A DNA stretch of 59,443 nt from Halomonas chromatireducens (GTDB lineage: Bacteria > Pseudomonadota > Gammaproteobacteria > Pseudomonadales > Halomonadaceae). Made by a program: the position numbers and the translations under genes. Position 1 is the stretch's first letter. Each line of letters begins with the position of its first letter. Positions 36,294-44,381 of the stretch are shown piece by piece. Under the pieces are notes generated by a model that was given only the letters and a program-made list of their open reading frames with translations, was not told the DNA's origin and searched no databases. The stretch covers positions 2,230,375-2,289,817 of the forward strand of contig NZ_CP014226.1 of assembly GCF_001545155.1 (NCBI RefSeq). The letters run 5' to 3'.

Positions 36294-36399
36294 GACACTC
36301 CTCGCCCGCCGCGCTTCGCGCTTTGGGTGAGGGTTCTAAGGTCACCCCCAGAACCTTCCTGCTTCGACACGCCTTCACTAGGCAGCGGCTAGGCAGCGG
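36294..36399 (-). ncRNA. Candidate omega/reRNA region at the 3' end of tnpB
   Basis: Reading the minus strand, GGTTCT-N12-AGAACC (36332-36355 region) forms a 6-bp stem. Then CCTCACCC pairs with GGGCGAGG around a small GCGC-GAA-GCGC hairpin (about 36297-36332), ending in GAGTGTCA. This matches the layout of TnpB guide RNAs, whose scaffold is the element's right end and whose guide is the flanking DNA. Here the guide would start near 36292 with GGCCTGCTGAGATACC and run toward the chemoreceptor promoter. Expression is not shown. Confidence 0.5.
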
Positions 36400-36410
36400 C
36401 TAGGCCGCTG
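36372..36410. repeat. Tandem and inverted GGCAGCGGCTA repeat at the tnpB 3' end
   Basis: TAGGCAGCGGC occurs twice in tandem (from 36379 and 36390), followed by the inverted copy TAGGCCGCTGCC. The repeat spans the tnpB stop. On the minus strand it places several in-frame-looking TAG triplets in a row. It may be part of the reRNA scaffold or a slippage product. Confidence 0.6.
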
Positions 36411-37524
36411 CCCCCGCTCCAGTCGCTCCACAGGCTAACCCCGCCAGCCCGGCGGTTCGGATATTCCTGGCGGCATTGATGTCGCGGTCGAGGGCTTGCC
36501 CGCAGCTTGCACAGTGCCAGTGGCGCCGCGAGAGTGGCAGCTTCTCAACCTTGTGCCCGCAGCCATGGCACATTTTACTGCTTGGCAGCCACTGGCTCAC
36601 TTTCACCAGTTGCCGCCCTGCCCATTCTGCCTTGTAGACGAGTTGGCGAAGAAACTCGCCCCACCCCGCATCGCTGATGGCCTTGGCCAGGGAGCGGTTC
36701 TTGATCATCCCGGTGATGTTGAGCGACTCGACACACAGCACTTGGTTTTCGTTGACGAGCGTGCGGGTCGCTTTATGGATGGCATCGCGGCGACAATCCG
36801 CGATCTTGGCATGCCGTCGCGCCACCTTCTGGCGCAGCTTGTTTCGGTTGTTCGAGCCTTTTTGCTTTTTGGCCAGCCGGCGCTGGAGATACGCCAACTT
36901 TGCTTCATAGCGTTTGAGGTGGCGCGGATTGCCCGACTTGATGCCCTCGCTGGTGATGAACAGGTCGGTCAGGCCCAGATCGATTCCCGTCATCTTTGGT
37001 GTCACCGGCAACACATCCGGCGTGAAATCGCACAGGCAGCTGATGAAGTAGCGCCCGGCACGATCCCTTGAAATCGTGATGGTAGACGGTTCGCTGGGGA
37101 GCGGGCGGCTCCAGCGAATCGGCAACGGTGTCTTCGTTTTCGCGATGGTGATCTCGCCATCCCGATAGCGAAACGCGGCCTTGGTCAGCCGGATCGATTG
37201 TCGGCCATCCTTGCGCTTGAATCGCGGATAGCGCGCCCTGAGCTTTGGGTTGAAGAAGTTGTCGAAAGCGGCTTTCTGGTCTCGTAGGGTTTGTTGCAGT
37301 ATCACGCTGGATACATCGGCAAGCCACGGATACTCAGCTTTCAGTGCCACCAACCGCTTTTCCACTGCGGAAGGCGATATCGACTCGCCGTGCTGCTGAT
37401 AGGCTTCTGTGCGATACGTCAGCGTGTTGTTCCATACAAAACGCGCACAGCCGAACGACTGTGCCAACAGCACAGCTTGCTCAGACGTAGGATAAAAACG
37501 TTCTTTGTAGGCACGTTTTGTCAT
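36400..37524 (-). CDS. tnpB: TnpB, RNA-guided endonuclease of the IS605 group (OrfB)
   Basis: 374 aa. The N-terminal helix-turn-helix domain (MTKRAYKERFYPTSEQ, GCARFVWNN) and the OrfB core precede the RuvC motifs: D182 in TGIDLGLTDL, E266 in CVESLNI and D346/D348 in LDRDINAARNI. A zinc finger uses C319, C322, C338 and C341. All catalytic positions are present and length is normal, so it looks active as an RNA-guided nuclease. No tnpA adjoins. It is transcribed toward the chemoreceptor gene. Confidence 0.93.
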   Translation of the reverse strand: MTKRAYKERFYPTSEQAVLLAQSFGCARFVWNNTLTYRTEAYQQHGESISPSAVEKRLVALKAEYPWLADVSSVILQQTLRDQKAAFDNFFNPKLRARYPRFKRKDGRQSIRLTKAAFRYRDGEITIAKTKTPLPIRWSRPLPSEPSTITISRDRAGRYFISCLCDFTPDVLPVTPKMTGIDLGLTDLFITSEGIKSGNPRHLKRYEAKLAYLQRRLAKKQKGSNNRNKLRQKVARRHAKIADCRRDAIHKATRTLVNENQVLCVESLNITGMIKNRSLAKAISDAGWGEFLRQLVYKAEWAGRQLVKVSQWLPSSKMCHGCGHKVEKLPLSRRHWHCASCGQALDRDINAARNIRTAGLAGLACGATGAGAAA

Positions 37525-37564
37525 ACTGGAAAAATATCAGGGGGTAGTGGCAGTATCAAGTGAG

Positions 37565-37610
37565 GCACCGCTGCGCGGTGCGCGCTTGTATCACCGCCCG
37601 AGTGGGCGAT
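37565..37610. repeat. Left-end hairpins of the tnpB element
   Basis: GCACCGC-TGC-GCGGTGC (37565-37581) is a perfect 7-bp hairpin. ACCGCCC-GAGT-GGGCGAT (37593-37610) is a 7-bp hairpin with one G-U. Subterminal hairpins of this kind are the TnpA recognition sites in IS200/IS605 ends. Confidence 0.55.
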
Positions 37611-37643
37611 GCTTTACGCGTTTGTCTGGTAAGAACATCAGTC

Positions 37644-37667
37644 AAAGCCGCCCCAGGATGGGGCGGC
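37644..37667 (-). terminator. Terminator of metY
   Basis: On the minus strand GCCGCCCC-ATCCT-GGGGCGGC is a perfect 8-bp stem followed by TTTGACT, 9 bp past the metY stop. The tnpB element inserted just beyond it. Confidence 0.75.
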
Positions 37668-37675
37668 CCATGGCG

Positions 37676-38950
37676 TCATGCCTGACTGGCGGAGAGCGCC
37701 TGTTCCAGGTCGGCAATAATGTCATCGATATGCTCGATGCCGATGGAGAGGCGCACCATGTCGGGTGTCACGCCGGCGGCGATCATTTCCTCGTCATTCA
37801 GCTGGCGGTGGGTGGTCGAAGCGGGAATCGACGAGCAGGTCTTGGCGTCGCCAATGTTGACCAGACGCAGGATCATGCCTAGCGCATCGTAGAACCGGGC
37901 TCCCGCCTCGCGGCCGCCCTGAATACCGAAGCTGAGAATGCCCGATGCCTGGCCGTTCATGTAGCGCTGGGCAAGCGCGTGATCCTTGTGGCCGGGAAGG
38001 CCGGCATACTGAACCCAGTTTACCGCCGGATGCCCCTCCAGGTACTCGGCCACCTTCCGCGCATTGGCACAGATACGCTCGATACGTAGCGACAGCGTTT
38101 CCAGACCCTGCAGCAGATTCCACGCCGCCTGGGCCGACAGCGCCGCCCCCATGTTCCGGAGCGGCACCACCCGGGCACGGGCAATGAAGGCGGCTTCGCC
38201 CACGTCGCGGGTATAGCTCACCCCATGATAGGAGACGTCCGGCTCGTTGAGCAGCGGAAAACGCTGCGGGTGGTCGGCCCAGGGAAACTTGCCGGAGTCG
38301 ACGATGACACCACCGACCGTGGTGCCATGGCCACCGATATACTTGGTGGCCGAATGAATGACGATATCCGCCCCATGCTCGATCGGCCGCCACAGGAAGG
38401 GTGTGGGTACGGTGTTGTCGACGATCACGGGAACACCATGGCGGTGGGCGGCCTCCGCCAGCTTCACCATGTCGACCACGCTACCCGAGGGGTTGCCGAC
38501 GCTTTCGCAGAAAACGGCCTTCGTGCGCACATCGATCAATGACTCGATGCCGGCGATGTCATCCTTGTCGGCAAAGCGCACCTCGATGCCTTGTCGCGGC
38601 AGGGTATGCGCAAACAGATTGTAGGTGCCGCCATACAGCTCGCTGATGGAGACGATATTGTCACCGGCCTCGGCGATGGTCTGGATGGCATAGGTGATCG
38701 CCGCCATGCCGGAGGCGACCGCCAGGCCAGCGATACCGCCTTCCAGTGCGGCGACGCGCTGTTCCAGCACCGCACAGGTGGGGTTCATGATGCGAGAATA
38801 GATGTTTCCCTCGACCTTGAGGTCGAACAGGTCGGCGGCATGCTGCGCGCTGTCAAAGGAAAACGAGGTGGTCTGGTGGATAGGAACGGCCACGGCGTGC
38901 TGATCGTCGGGGGAATAGCCGTGGTGGAGGGCAATAGTTTCGGGCTTCAT
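37676..38950 (-). CDS. metY: O-acetylhomoserine aminocarboxypropyltransferase (sulfhydrylase)
   Basis: 424 aa PLP enzyme of the Cys/Met metabolism family, making homocysteine (or methionine) from O-acetylhomoserine and sulfide (or methanethiol). YSRIMNPTCAVLEQRVAALEGG and SATKYIGGHGTTVGGVIVDSG (PLP Lys) are MetY-type. ATG 38950 gives the family start MKPETIALHHGYSPD. The ribosome site is weak (CAGGCC). No SAM-type riboswitch is seen upstream. Confidence 0.9.
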   Translation of the reverse strand: MKPETIALHHGYSPDDQHAVAVPIHQTTSFSFDSAQHAADLFDLKVEGNIYSRIMNPTCAVLEQRVAALEGGIAGLAVASGMAAITYAIQTIAEAGDNIVSISELYGGTYNLFAHTLPRQGIEVRFADKDDIAGIESLIDVRTKAVFCESVGNPSGSVVDMVKLAEAAHRHGVPVIVDNTVPTPFLWRPIEHGADIVIHSATKYIGGHGTTVGGVIVDSGKFPWADHPQRFPLLNEPDVSYHGVSYTRDVGEAAFIARARVVPLRNMGAALSAQAAWNLLQGLETLSLRIERICANARKVAEYLEGHPAVNWVQYAGLPGHKDHALAQRYMNGQASGILSFGIQGGREAGARFYDALGMILRLVNIGDAKTCSSIPASTTHRQLNDEEMIAAGVTPDMVRLSIGIEHIDDIIADLEQALSASQA

Positions 38951-39088
38951 GGCAGGGCCTGATGGAGTGAAGAAACGGTTGAGCATTTCACCTGATGCTA
39001 ACCAAGTCTCAACCCTTCCACCAATATCGTTTAGTCTGGTGCCCTACGCCCTGCTGCCGGCCCCGACACCCAACCTCGAAGAGAACGG

Positions 39089-40810
39089 ATGCTCAAGCGC
39101 TATCTGCCGATACTGACATGGCTGCCCCACTATAACCGCCGGCTGTGCGGCGCCGACCTGCTGGCCGGTGCCATCGTCACCATGATGGTGATACCACAAT
39201 CCTTGGCTTACGCCATCCTTGCCGGCCTGCCGCCGGTGGTGGGTCTCTACGCCAGCCTGCTCCCGCTATTGGCCTATACGCTGCTGGGCACCAGCCGTAC
39301 GCTTGCCGTGGGCCCCGTCGCGATTATCGCGCTGATGACCGGGGCAGCCCTGAGCGATGTCGCCGCACCAGGCAGCGCGGCTTATCTCCAGGCCGCCCTG
39401 GTGCTATCGCTGCTCTCCGGGCTGATGCTGGTCATCATGGGCGCGCTGCGCATGGGCTTCCTGACCAACTTTCTGAGCCACCCGGTGATAGCCGGTTTCC
39501 TGTCTGCTTCCGGTATCCTCATCGCGGCCAGCCAGGCCGGCCATCTGCTGGGTATCGAGGCCATCTCCACGGCGCTGTTGCCCAGGATAGCGGAGCTTGC
39601 CGCCGGACTGCCGCAAGCCCACCTGCCGACGATGGCCATTGGCAGCGGCTGCCTGCTTTTCCTGATCCTGCTGCGCCTGCGCGGCAAGCGGGCACTGCGT
39701 GGGCTCGGCCTGCCCGGAAACCTGGCCGACCTGATCACCCGGGCCGGTCCCGTTCTCGCCGTGGTGGTGACCACCTGGATAACCTGGCGTTTCGACCTTG
39801 CGGCGCAGGGTGTGGCCGTCATCGGCGACATCCCCCGTGGGTTGCCACCCCTGACGATTCCCGGCTTCGACGGGTCACTATGGCGGGCCCTGTTGATTCC
39901 TGCCTTTCTCATCAGCCTCGTGGGCTTCGTGGAGTCCATCTCAATGGGTCAGATGCTCGCCGCCAGGCGGCGTGAACGCATCTCTCCCAACCAGGAACTG
40001 ATCGGGCTCGGCGGGGCCAACCTGGCAGCGGCCTTCTCTGCCGGCATGCCCGTCACCGGGGGGCTCTCGCGCACGGTGATCAACTATGATGCAGGAGCCC
40101 GCACACCGCTTGCCGGTTTTTTTGCCGCCATCGGCATCGGCGCAGTCACGCTTTACTTCACCCCGGCCCTCTACCACCTGCCCATCGCCACGCTGGCTGC
40201 GACCATCACCGTGGCCATCCTGACCCTGGTGGACATTCCCATGATCCGCCAGACCTGGCGCTACTCCCGCAGCGACTTCTCCGCCATGGCGCTGACCATC
40301 CTGTTGACCCTGGTGGAAGGGGTTGAGGCCGGGATCATCAGCGGTGTCGCACTCTCCATCGGGCTGTTTCTCTATCGCACCAGCCGCCCTCACAGCGCAT
40401 TGGTGGGCCGCATACCCAAGACCGAGCACTTTCGCAACGTCGAGCGTCACGACACCGAGACCGTCAGCCACCTGGCCCTGCTGCGCATCGACGAAAGTCT
40501 CTACTTCGCCAATGCCCGCTACCTGGAAGACACCGTCTACGACCTGGTCGCCACCCGCCCCGAGCTTGAGCACGTGGTATTGATCTGCTCGGCGGTCAAC
40601 CTGATCGACGCTTCCGCCCTGGAGAGCCTGGATGCCATCAACGGGCGCCTCTCCGATTCGAGAGTGACGCTGCATCTGGCCGAAGTGAAGGGGCCGGTCA
40701 TGGACCAGTTGAAGCGCAGCGACTTTCTCGACGACATGACAGGGCGGGTATTCCTCAGCACCTATGCCGCCTGGCGCGAGCTGTCGCGCCCCTCCGACCC
40801 CATGCAGTGA
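39089..40810 (+). CDS. SulP family anion transporter with STAS domain
   Basis: 573 aa. Residues 1-430 form about 11-14 helices, starting LPHYNRRLCGADLLAGAIVTMMVIPQSLAYAILAGLPPVVGLYAS, the SulP signature. The C-terminal STAS domain (about 450-560) contains LIDASALESLDAINGRL. Substrate could be sulfate or another anion (bicarbonate, dicarboxylate); metY nearby makes sulfate attractive but this is not proof. A CCTCCTG-GGA-CAGGAGG hairpin follows at 40828. Confidence 0.9.
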   Translation: MLKRYLPILTWLPHYNRRLCGADLLAGAIVTMMVIPQSLAYAILAGLPPVVGLYASLLPLLAYTLLGTSRTLAVGPVAIIALMTGAALSDVAAPGSAAYLQAALVLSLLSGLMLVIMGALRMGFLTNFLSHPVIAGFLSASGILIAASQAGHLLGIEAISTALLPRIAELAAGLPQAHLPTMAIGSGCLLFLILLRLRGKRALRGLGLPGNLADLITRAGPVLAVVVTTWITWRFDLAAQGVAVIGDIPRGLPPLTIPGFDGSLWRALLIPAFLISLVGFVESISMGQMLAARRRERISPNQELIGLGGANLAAAFSAGMPVTGGLSRTVINYDAGARTPLAGFFAAIGIGAVTLYFTPALYHLPIATLAATITVAILTLVDIPMIRQTWRYSRSDFSAMALTILLTLVEGVEAGIISGVALSIGLFLYRTSRPHSALVGRIPKTEHFRNVERHDTETVSHLALLRIDESLYFANARYLEDTVYDLVATRPELEHVVLICSAVNLIDASALESLDAINGRLSDSRVTLHLAEVKGPVMDQLKRSDFLDDMTGRVFLSTYAAWRELSRPSDPMQ

Positions 40811-40827
40811 CTGTGCGGCCGCGGCTC

Positions 40828-40844
40828 CCTCCTGGGACAGGAGG
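40828..40844 (+). terminator. Short hairpin after the SulP gene
   Basis: CCTCCTG-GGA-CAGGAGG, a perfect 7-bp stem 18 bp past the stop, without a T-tract. Confidence 0.4.
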
Positions 40845-40987
40845 CGACTATACCTTGGTCGTATCTTCCCATTTTTCGCAACCCTTTCTGCATCAGGCTT
40901 CTCTCGCCTTCCGCTGATTTATCAACCGGTTGACGTGCACGTTCCGCCAAGCGGACGGCTAGGCTCCGCGGCAAGTACAAGCATGCG

Positions 40988-41017
40988 TTGACACCGCGTC
41001 ACTGCCTTATCTAGTAT
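40988..41017 (+). promoter_or_regulatory. Sigma-70 promoter of the TRAP/beta-oxidation cluster
   Basis: TTGACA (40988-40993), an 18-nt spacer and TAGTAT (41012-41017): a full -35 consensus with a 4/6 -10. The transcript would have a leader of about 60 nt before the TAXI gene ATG at 41087. Confidence 0.65.
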
Positions 41018-41086
41018 CGAGTTCTGTTTCGGAATCAAATACCGCATAGCAAAACAACAATCGCTTTTCACCAATGGAGTCGCCTC

Positions 41087-42247
41087 ATGCGCCAGCTCTC
41101 CCGCTCACTCATCACCGCCGCCTTGCCGCTCTCGCTGCTGGCTGCCGGCGTTACCCAAGCCACCGAGGTGGATCTACCGCGCACCATGGCATGGACCGCT
41201 TACGGCACCAATTCCAGCGGATACGCTCAGGCCGTCGCCATCGGCAACATGCTGCAGAATCAGTACGGCACCTCGGTTCGCATCCTGCCGGGTGACAATG
41301 ACGTTTCCCGCATGACGCCCCTCAAGCAGGGTCGCGTCGACCTCTGTGCCTGTGGCATCGCCAGCTACTACGGTGCAGAAGGGGTCATGATGTTCGCCGA
41401 CCGCGACTGGGGCCCCCAGCCGATTCGGGTGATCACCACCTCCACGGCTTCCTTCGGCCTGTCGCTGGCGGTGGCAGGGGATCTCGGCGTGGAAACCCCG
41501 GCCGATCTGAAAGGCAAGCGTATCGCCTATATCCGCGGTGACGATGCTCTCAACAAGGGCACCGAAGCCTACCTGGCCTTCGGCGGCTTGACCTGGGACG
41601 ACGTGGAGCGGGTTGACTTTCCCGGCTATGCCCGCTCCTTCGACGGCATCATTGCCGGCAACGTCGATGCCTCCTTTACCACTACCGTAACCCCGCCGGC
41701 TCAGCAGCTCTCCAGCAGCCCACGCGGCATCAGCTGGCCGGTTCTAGACCCTGACGATGCCGAAGGCTGGGAGCGCATGATGGCAGTGGCTCCGTACTTC
41801 CGCCCCCATGAAGTGACAGCCGGCGCGGGAGACGTCAGCGCCGACAACCCCGTGCCCAGCGCCAGCTATCCCTACCCGATCGTGGTCGCCAACGAAGATC
41901 TCGATGACAAGGTGGCCTACGGCCTGATCAAGGCGTTGCAAGACAACTACGATGACTACAAGGATGCAGCCCCGGGTGCCGTGGGCTACGCCTTCGAATA
42001 CCAGGATCTTCAGTGGGTCATTCCCTTCCACGATGCGGTTGTCGATTACTACGAGGAGATCGGCGTCTGGACCGAGGAGATGCAGGCACATCAGGAATCG
42101 CTGGTGGAGCGTCAGGAGCTGCTTGTTGCCACCTGGGACGCATTCCTGGCCGAAGCCCCCGATGACGAAGATGCATTCCGAGAAGCCTGGATGCAGGCAC
42201 GCACCGAGGCACTCAGCAACGCTGGTTTCGATCCGGTTTTCGAGTAA
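41087..42247 (+). CDS. TAXI family TRAP transporter solute-binding protein
   Basis: 386 aa periplasmic protein. Signal peptide MRQLSRSLITAALPLSLLAAGVTQA. The TAXI fold is recognised from TMAWTAYGTNSSGYAQAVAIGNMLQNQYGTSVRILPGDND, RVDLCACGIASYYGAEG and DLKGKRIAYIRGDDALNKGTEAYL. It delivers an organic anion to the adjoining permease; the ligand is unknown. It is larger than many TAXI proteins (about 320 aa), with an acidic helical C-terminus. GGAG precedes the ATG. Confidence 0.9.
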   Translation: MRQLSRSLITAALPLSLLAAGVTQATEVDLPRTMAWTAYGTNSSGYAQAVAIGNMLQNQYGTSVRILPGDNDVSRMTPLKQGRVDLCACGIASYYGAEGVMMFADRDWGPQPIRVITTSTASFGLSLAVAGDLGVETPADLKGKRIAYIRGDDALNKGTEAYLAFGGLTWDDVERVDFPGYARSFDGIIAGNVDASFTTTVTPPAQQLSSSPRGISWPVLDPDDAEGWERMMAVAPYFRPHEVTAGAGDVSADNPVPSASYPYPIVVANEDLDDKVAYGLIKALQDNYDDYKDAAPGAVGYAFEYQDLQWVIPFHDAVVDYYEEIGVWTEEMQAHQESLVERQELLVATWDAFLAEAPDDEDAFREAWMQARTEALSNAGFDPVFE

Positions 42248-42271
42248 GTCAACGCCTTCCAGCCTGATCTT

Positions 42272-42290
42272 GGGGCGGCCCTGCCGCCCC
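42272..42290 (+). terminator. Intercistronic hairpin between the TAXI gene and its permease
   Basis: GGGGCGGC-CCT-GCCGCCCC, a perfect 8-bp stem in the 66-bp gap, followed by TTCCCC. Such hairpins behind binding-protein genes usually stabilise or attenuate, giving more binding protein than permease. Confidence 0.55.
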
Positions 42291-42313
42291 TTCCCCGATT
42301 CCCGGACGCCGCC

Positions 42314-44326
42314 ATGACCCATCCCACCCCCCCTGCAGATTCGACGCAAGAACTAAAGGAAAAGGTCATCCACGTTCGTCCGCTCCCCCCCGCACTGCGA
42401 TGGATTCCCGGCGCAGTGACGGTGGTGCTGATGATGATGACCCTGGATTACCTGTTCAACGTCGGCTTGTTGCGATTCGTCACCGGGCTGGAAACCCAAT
42501 TTTACTATGCCGTGGTGGCCCTGCTGCTGCCTCTGGTCTTTCTGTTGTGGCCGCTCAAGACCTCACTGCAGCATCGACCCATACCCTGGTATGACTACGC
42601 CCTCAGCATCGCGACGCTGATCGTCGGGGGCTACTTCGTCTATCACGCAGAGTCGATTCTCGAACGCGGCTGGGCCTTTGCCGCCCCAGATATTGCCATC
42701 ATGGCAAGCTACGCCTGGTGGCTGCTGATCATTGAGGCCGCCCGTCGCGCTGGCGGCTGGCCCATCGCCGTCATCGTGTCCCTGTTCTCCCTCTACCCGC
42801 TGGTCGCGGACATCGTGCCAGGACCAATCCAGGCATTCCCCTCCTCCCTGGAGGAGACCGCCATGTACCACACCATGAGCACCGAGAGCATCATGGGTGT
42901 GCCGCTGCAAGCCTTCGCCGGCCTGGTCATCGGCTTCCTGGTGTTCGGCGTGGTGCTGCAGAAGAGCGGCGGCGGCAAGTTCTTCATCAACCTTGCCTTT
43001 GCCCTGCTCGGCCATGTGCGCGGCGGGCCTGCCAAGGTTTCGATCTTTTCCAGCGGCCTGATGGGCTCGATGAGCGGCAGCGTGATAAGCAATGTGCTGA
43101 CCACCGGCGTGCTGTCGATCCCTGCCATGCGCCGTATCGGCATGGGCCGCTCGTTCTCCGGCGGCGTGGAGGCATGTGCCTCCACCGGTGGCGTGCTGAT
43201 GCCCCCGGTGATGGGCGCGACAGCCTTTGTCATGGCGATGTTTCTCGACGTGCCCTATTCGGCCGTTGCCCTGGCCGCCATCATTCCCTCGATTCTCTAC
43301 TTCCTCGGCCTGTTCATCCAGATCGATGCTTATGCGGCGCGCCACGACATCAAGGGGCTACCCGCCGTGGAGCTACCCTCCCTGTGGCAGACGCTCAAGG
43401 AGGGCTGGTACTTCATCTTCGTCTTCGCCCTGCTGGTGTGGATGCTGCTGGTGATGCAGCGCGAAGCGGTGGCTCCCTTCTACGCCACCGCCCTGCTCTT
43501 GGTGCTCAACCAATTCTCCCGCCACAACCGCTGGGGCTTGAAGGAACTTGGTGAGACACTCTCCTCCGCCGCCAAGCTGTTCGCCGAACTCATCGCCATC
43601 CTGGCCGGCGTCGGGATGCTGGTCGGTGCGTTGTCGATGACCGGACTCTCCGGCACCATCGCCAACGACTTCATTCATATTGCCGGAGGCAGTGTCCCCC
43701 TGCTGCTGCTCATGGGCGCATTGACCAGCTTCGTCCTGGGGATCGGCATGACCGTTACCGCCGCCTATATCTTCCTCGCGGTGGCACTGGCGCCGGCACT
43801 CATCCAGGGCGGCGGGCTCGACCCCATGGCCGTGCATATGTTCATCCTCTACTGGGGCATGCTGAGTTTCATTACTCCGCCGGTGGCGCTCGGCGCCTTC
43901 GCCGCGGCTACGGTAGCGGGGGCGCGCCCCATGGCCACCGGCCTGCAGGCCATGCGCCTGGGCAGCGTGATCTACTTCATTCCGTTCCTGTTCGTGCTCA
44001 ATCCGGCGCTCATCATGCAGGGTGAACCACTGCAGATTGGCCTGGTGTTCTTCCAGGCACTGGTGGGTATCGTGCTGTTCGCTTCGGCCATGCAAGGCTA
44101 TCTGATCGGCGTAGGCCGGCTCGGCGTCGGTGCCATCTATGAAGCGCTCGTGCGCAGCCTGGTTCTGGTGGCAGGTCTGCTGTTCGCCTTGCCCGGCGGT
44201 GGCATGGTGCCGCTCAGCCAGCTCGAGCTGATTTTCTTCGCCCTCGCCGCTTTGGCCCCTGCGGTGCTCCTCGCACGCTGGAGCCAGCGCCAGGCGCGGC
44301 CAAGTTCAGCCCACATCGACACATGA
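42314..44326 (+). CDS. TRAP transporter fused permease (4TM + 12TM)
   Basis: 670 aa membrane protein joining the small DctQ-like and large DctM-like subunits, as in TAXI-type systems. Landmarks: IMGVPLQAFAGLVIGFLVFGVVLQKSGGGKFFINLAFALLGH, GPAKVSIFSSGLMGSMSGSVISNVLTTG, FSGGVEACASTGGVLMPPVMGATAFVMA and HMFILYWGMLSFITPPVALGAFAAA. Sodium-dependent uptake is expected. The ribosome site is weak; the preceding hairpin may be why. 55 bp separate it from the hydratase gene. Confidence 0.93.
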   Translation: MTHPTPPADSTQELKEKVIHVRPLPPALRWIPGAVTVVLMMMTLDYLFNVGLLRFVTGLETQFYYAVVALLLPLVFLLWPLKTSLQHRPIPWYDYALSIATLIVGGYFVYHAESILERGWAFAAPDIAIMASYAWWLLIIEAARRAGGWPIAVIVSLFSLYPLVADIVPGPIQAFPSSLEETAMYHTMSTESIMGVPLQAFAGLVIGFLVFGVVLQKSGGGKFFINLAFALLGHVRGGPAKVSIFSSGLMGSMSGSVISNVLTTGVLSIPAMRRIGMGRSFSGGVEACASTGGVLMPPVMGATAFVMAMFLDVPYSAVALAAIIPSILYFLGLFIQIDAYAARHDIKGLPAVELPSLWQTLKEGWYFIFVFALLVWMLLVMQREAVAPFYATALLLVLNQFSRHNRWGLKELGETLSSAAKLFAELIAILAGVGMLVGALSMTGLSGTIANDFIHIAGGSVPLLLLMGALTSFVLGIGMTVTAAYIFLAVALAPALIQGGGLDPMAVHMFILYWGMLSFITPPVALGAFAAATVAGARPMATGLQAMRLGSVIYFIPFLFVLNPALIMQGEPLQIGLVFFQALVGIVLFASAMQGYLIGVGRLGVGAIYEALVRSLVLVAGLLFALPGGGMVPLSQLELIFFALAALAPAVLLARWSQRQARPSSAHIDT

Positions 44327-44381
44327 GCTACCGTATGCCTGATTTCTTTCGACCCATTGCTGACACTGGGAGCCCCGCCCC

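Larger units (their letters stand above)
36293..37632 (-). mobile_element. IS200/IS605-group element, tnpB only (IS1341-like)
   Basis: About 1.34 kb on the minus strand between metY and the chemoreceptor gene. The left end (upstream of tnpB) has two hairpins, at 37565-37581 and 37593-37610, and a possible TTAC target/TAM motif (minus strand, 37629-37632). The right end has the structured region ending in GAGTGTC near 36294. No tnpA is present, so it cannot transpose by itself. No target duplication is expected for this group. Boundaries are estimated. Confidence 0.65.

Noticed and set aside
36301..36410. CRISPR-like repeats near tnpB
   Set aside because: Only two short tandem copies without spacers; better explained as part of the IS end.
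42563..43345. 260-aa minus-strand frame rich in His, Gln and Gly
   Set aside because: Antisense of the TRAP permease; composition is the mirror of hydrophobic codons.
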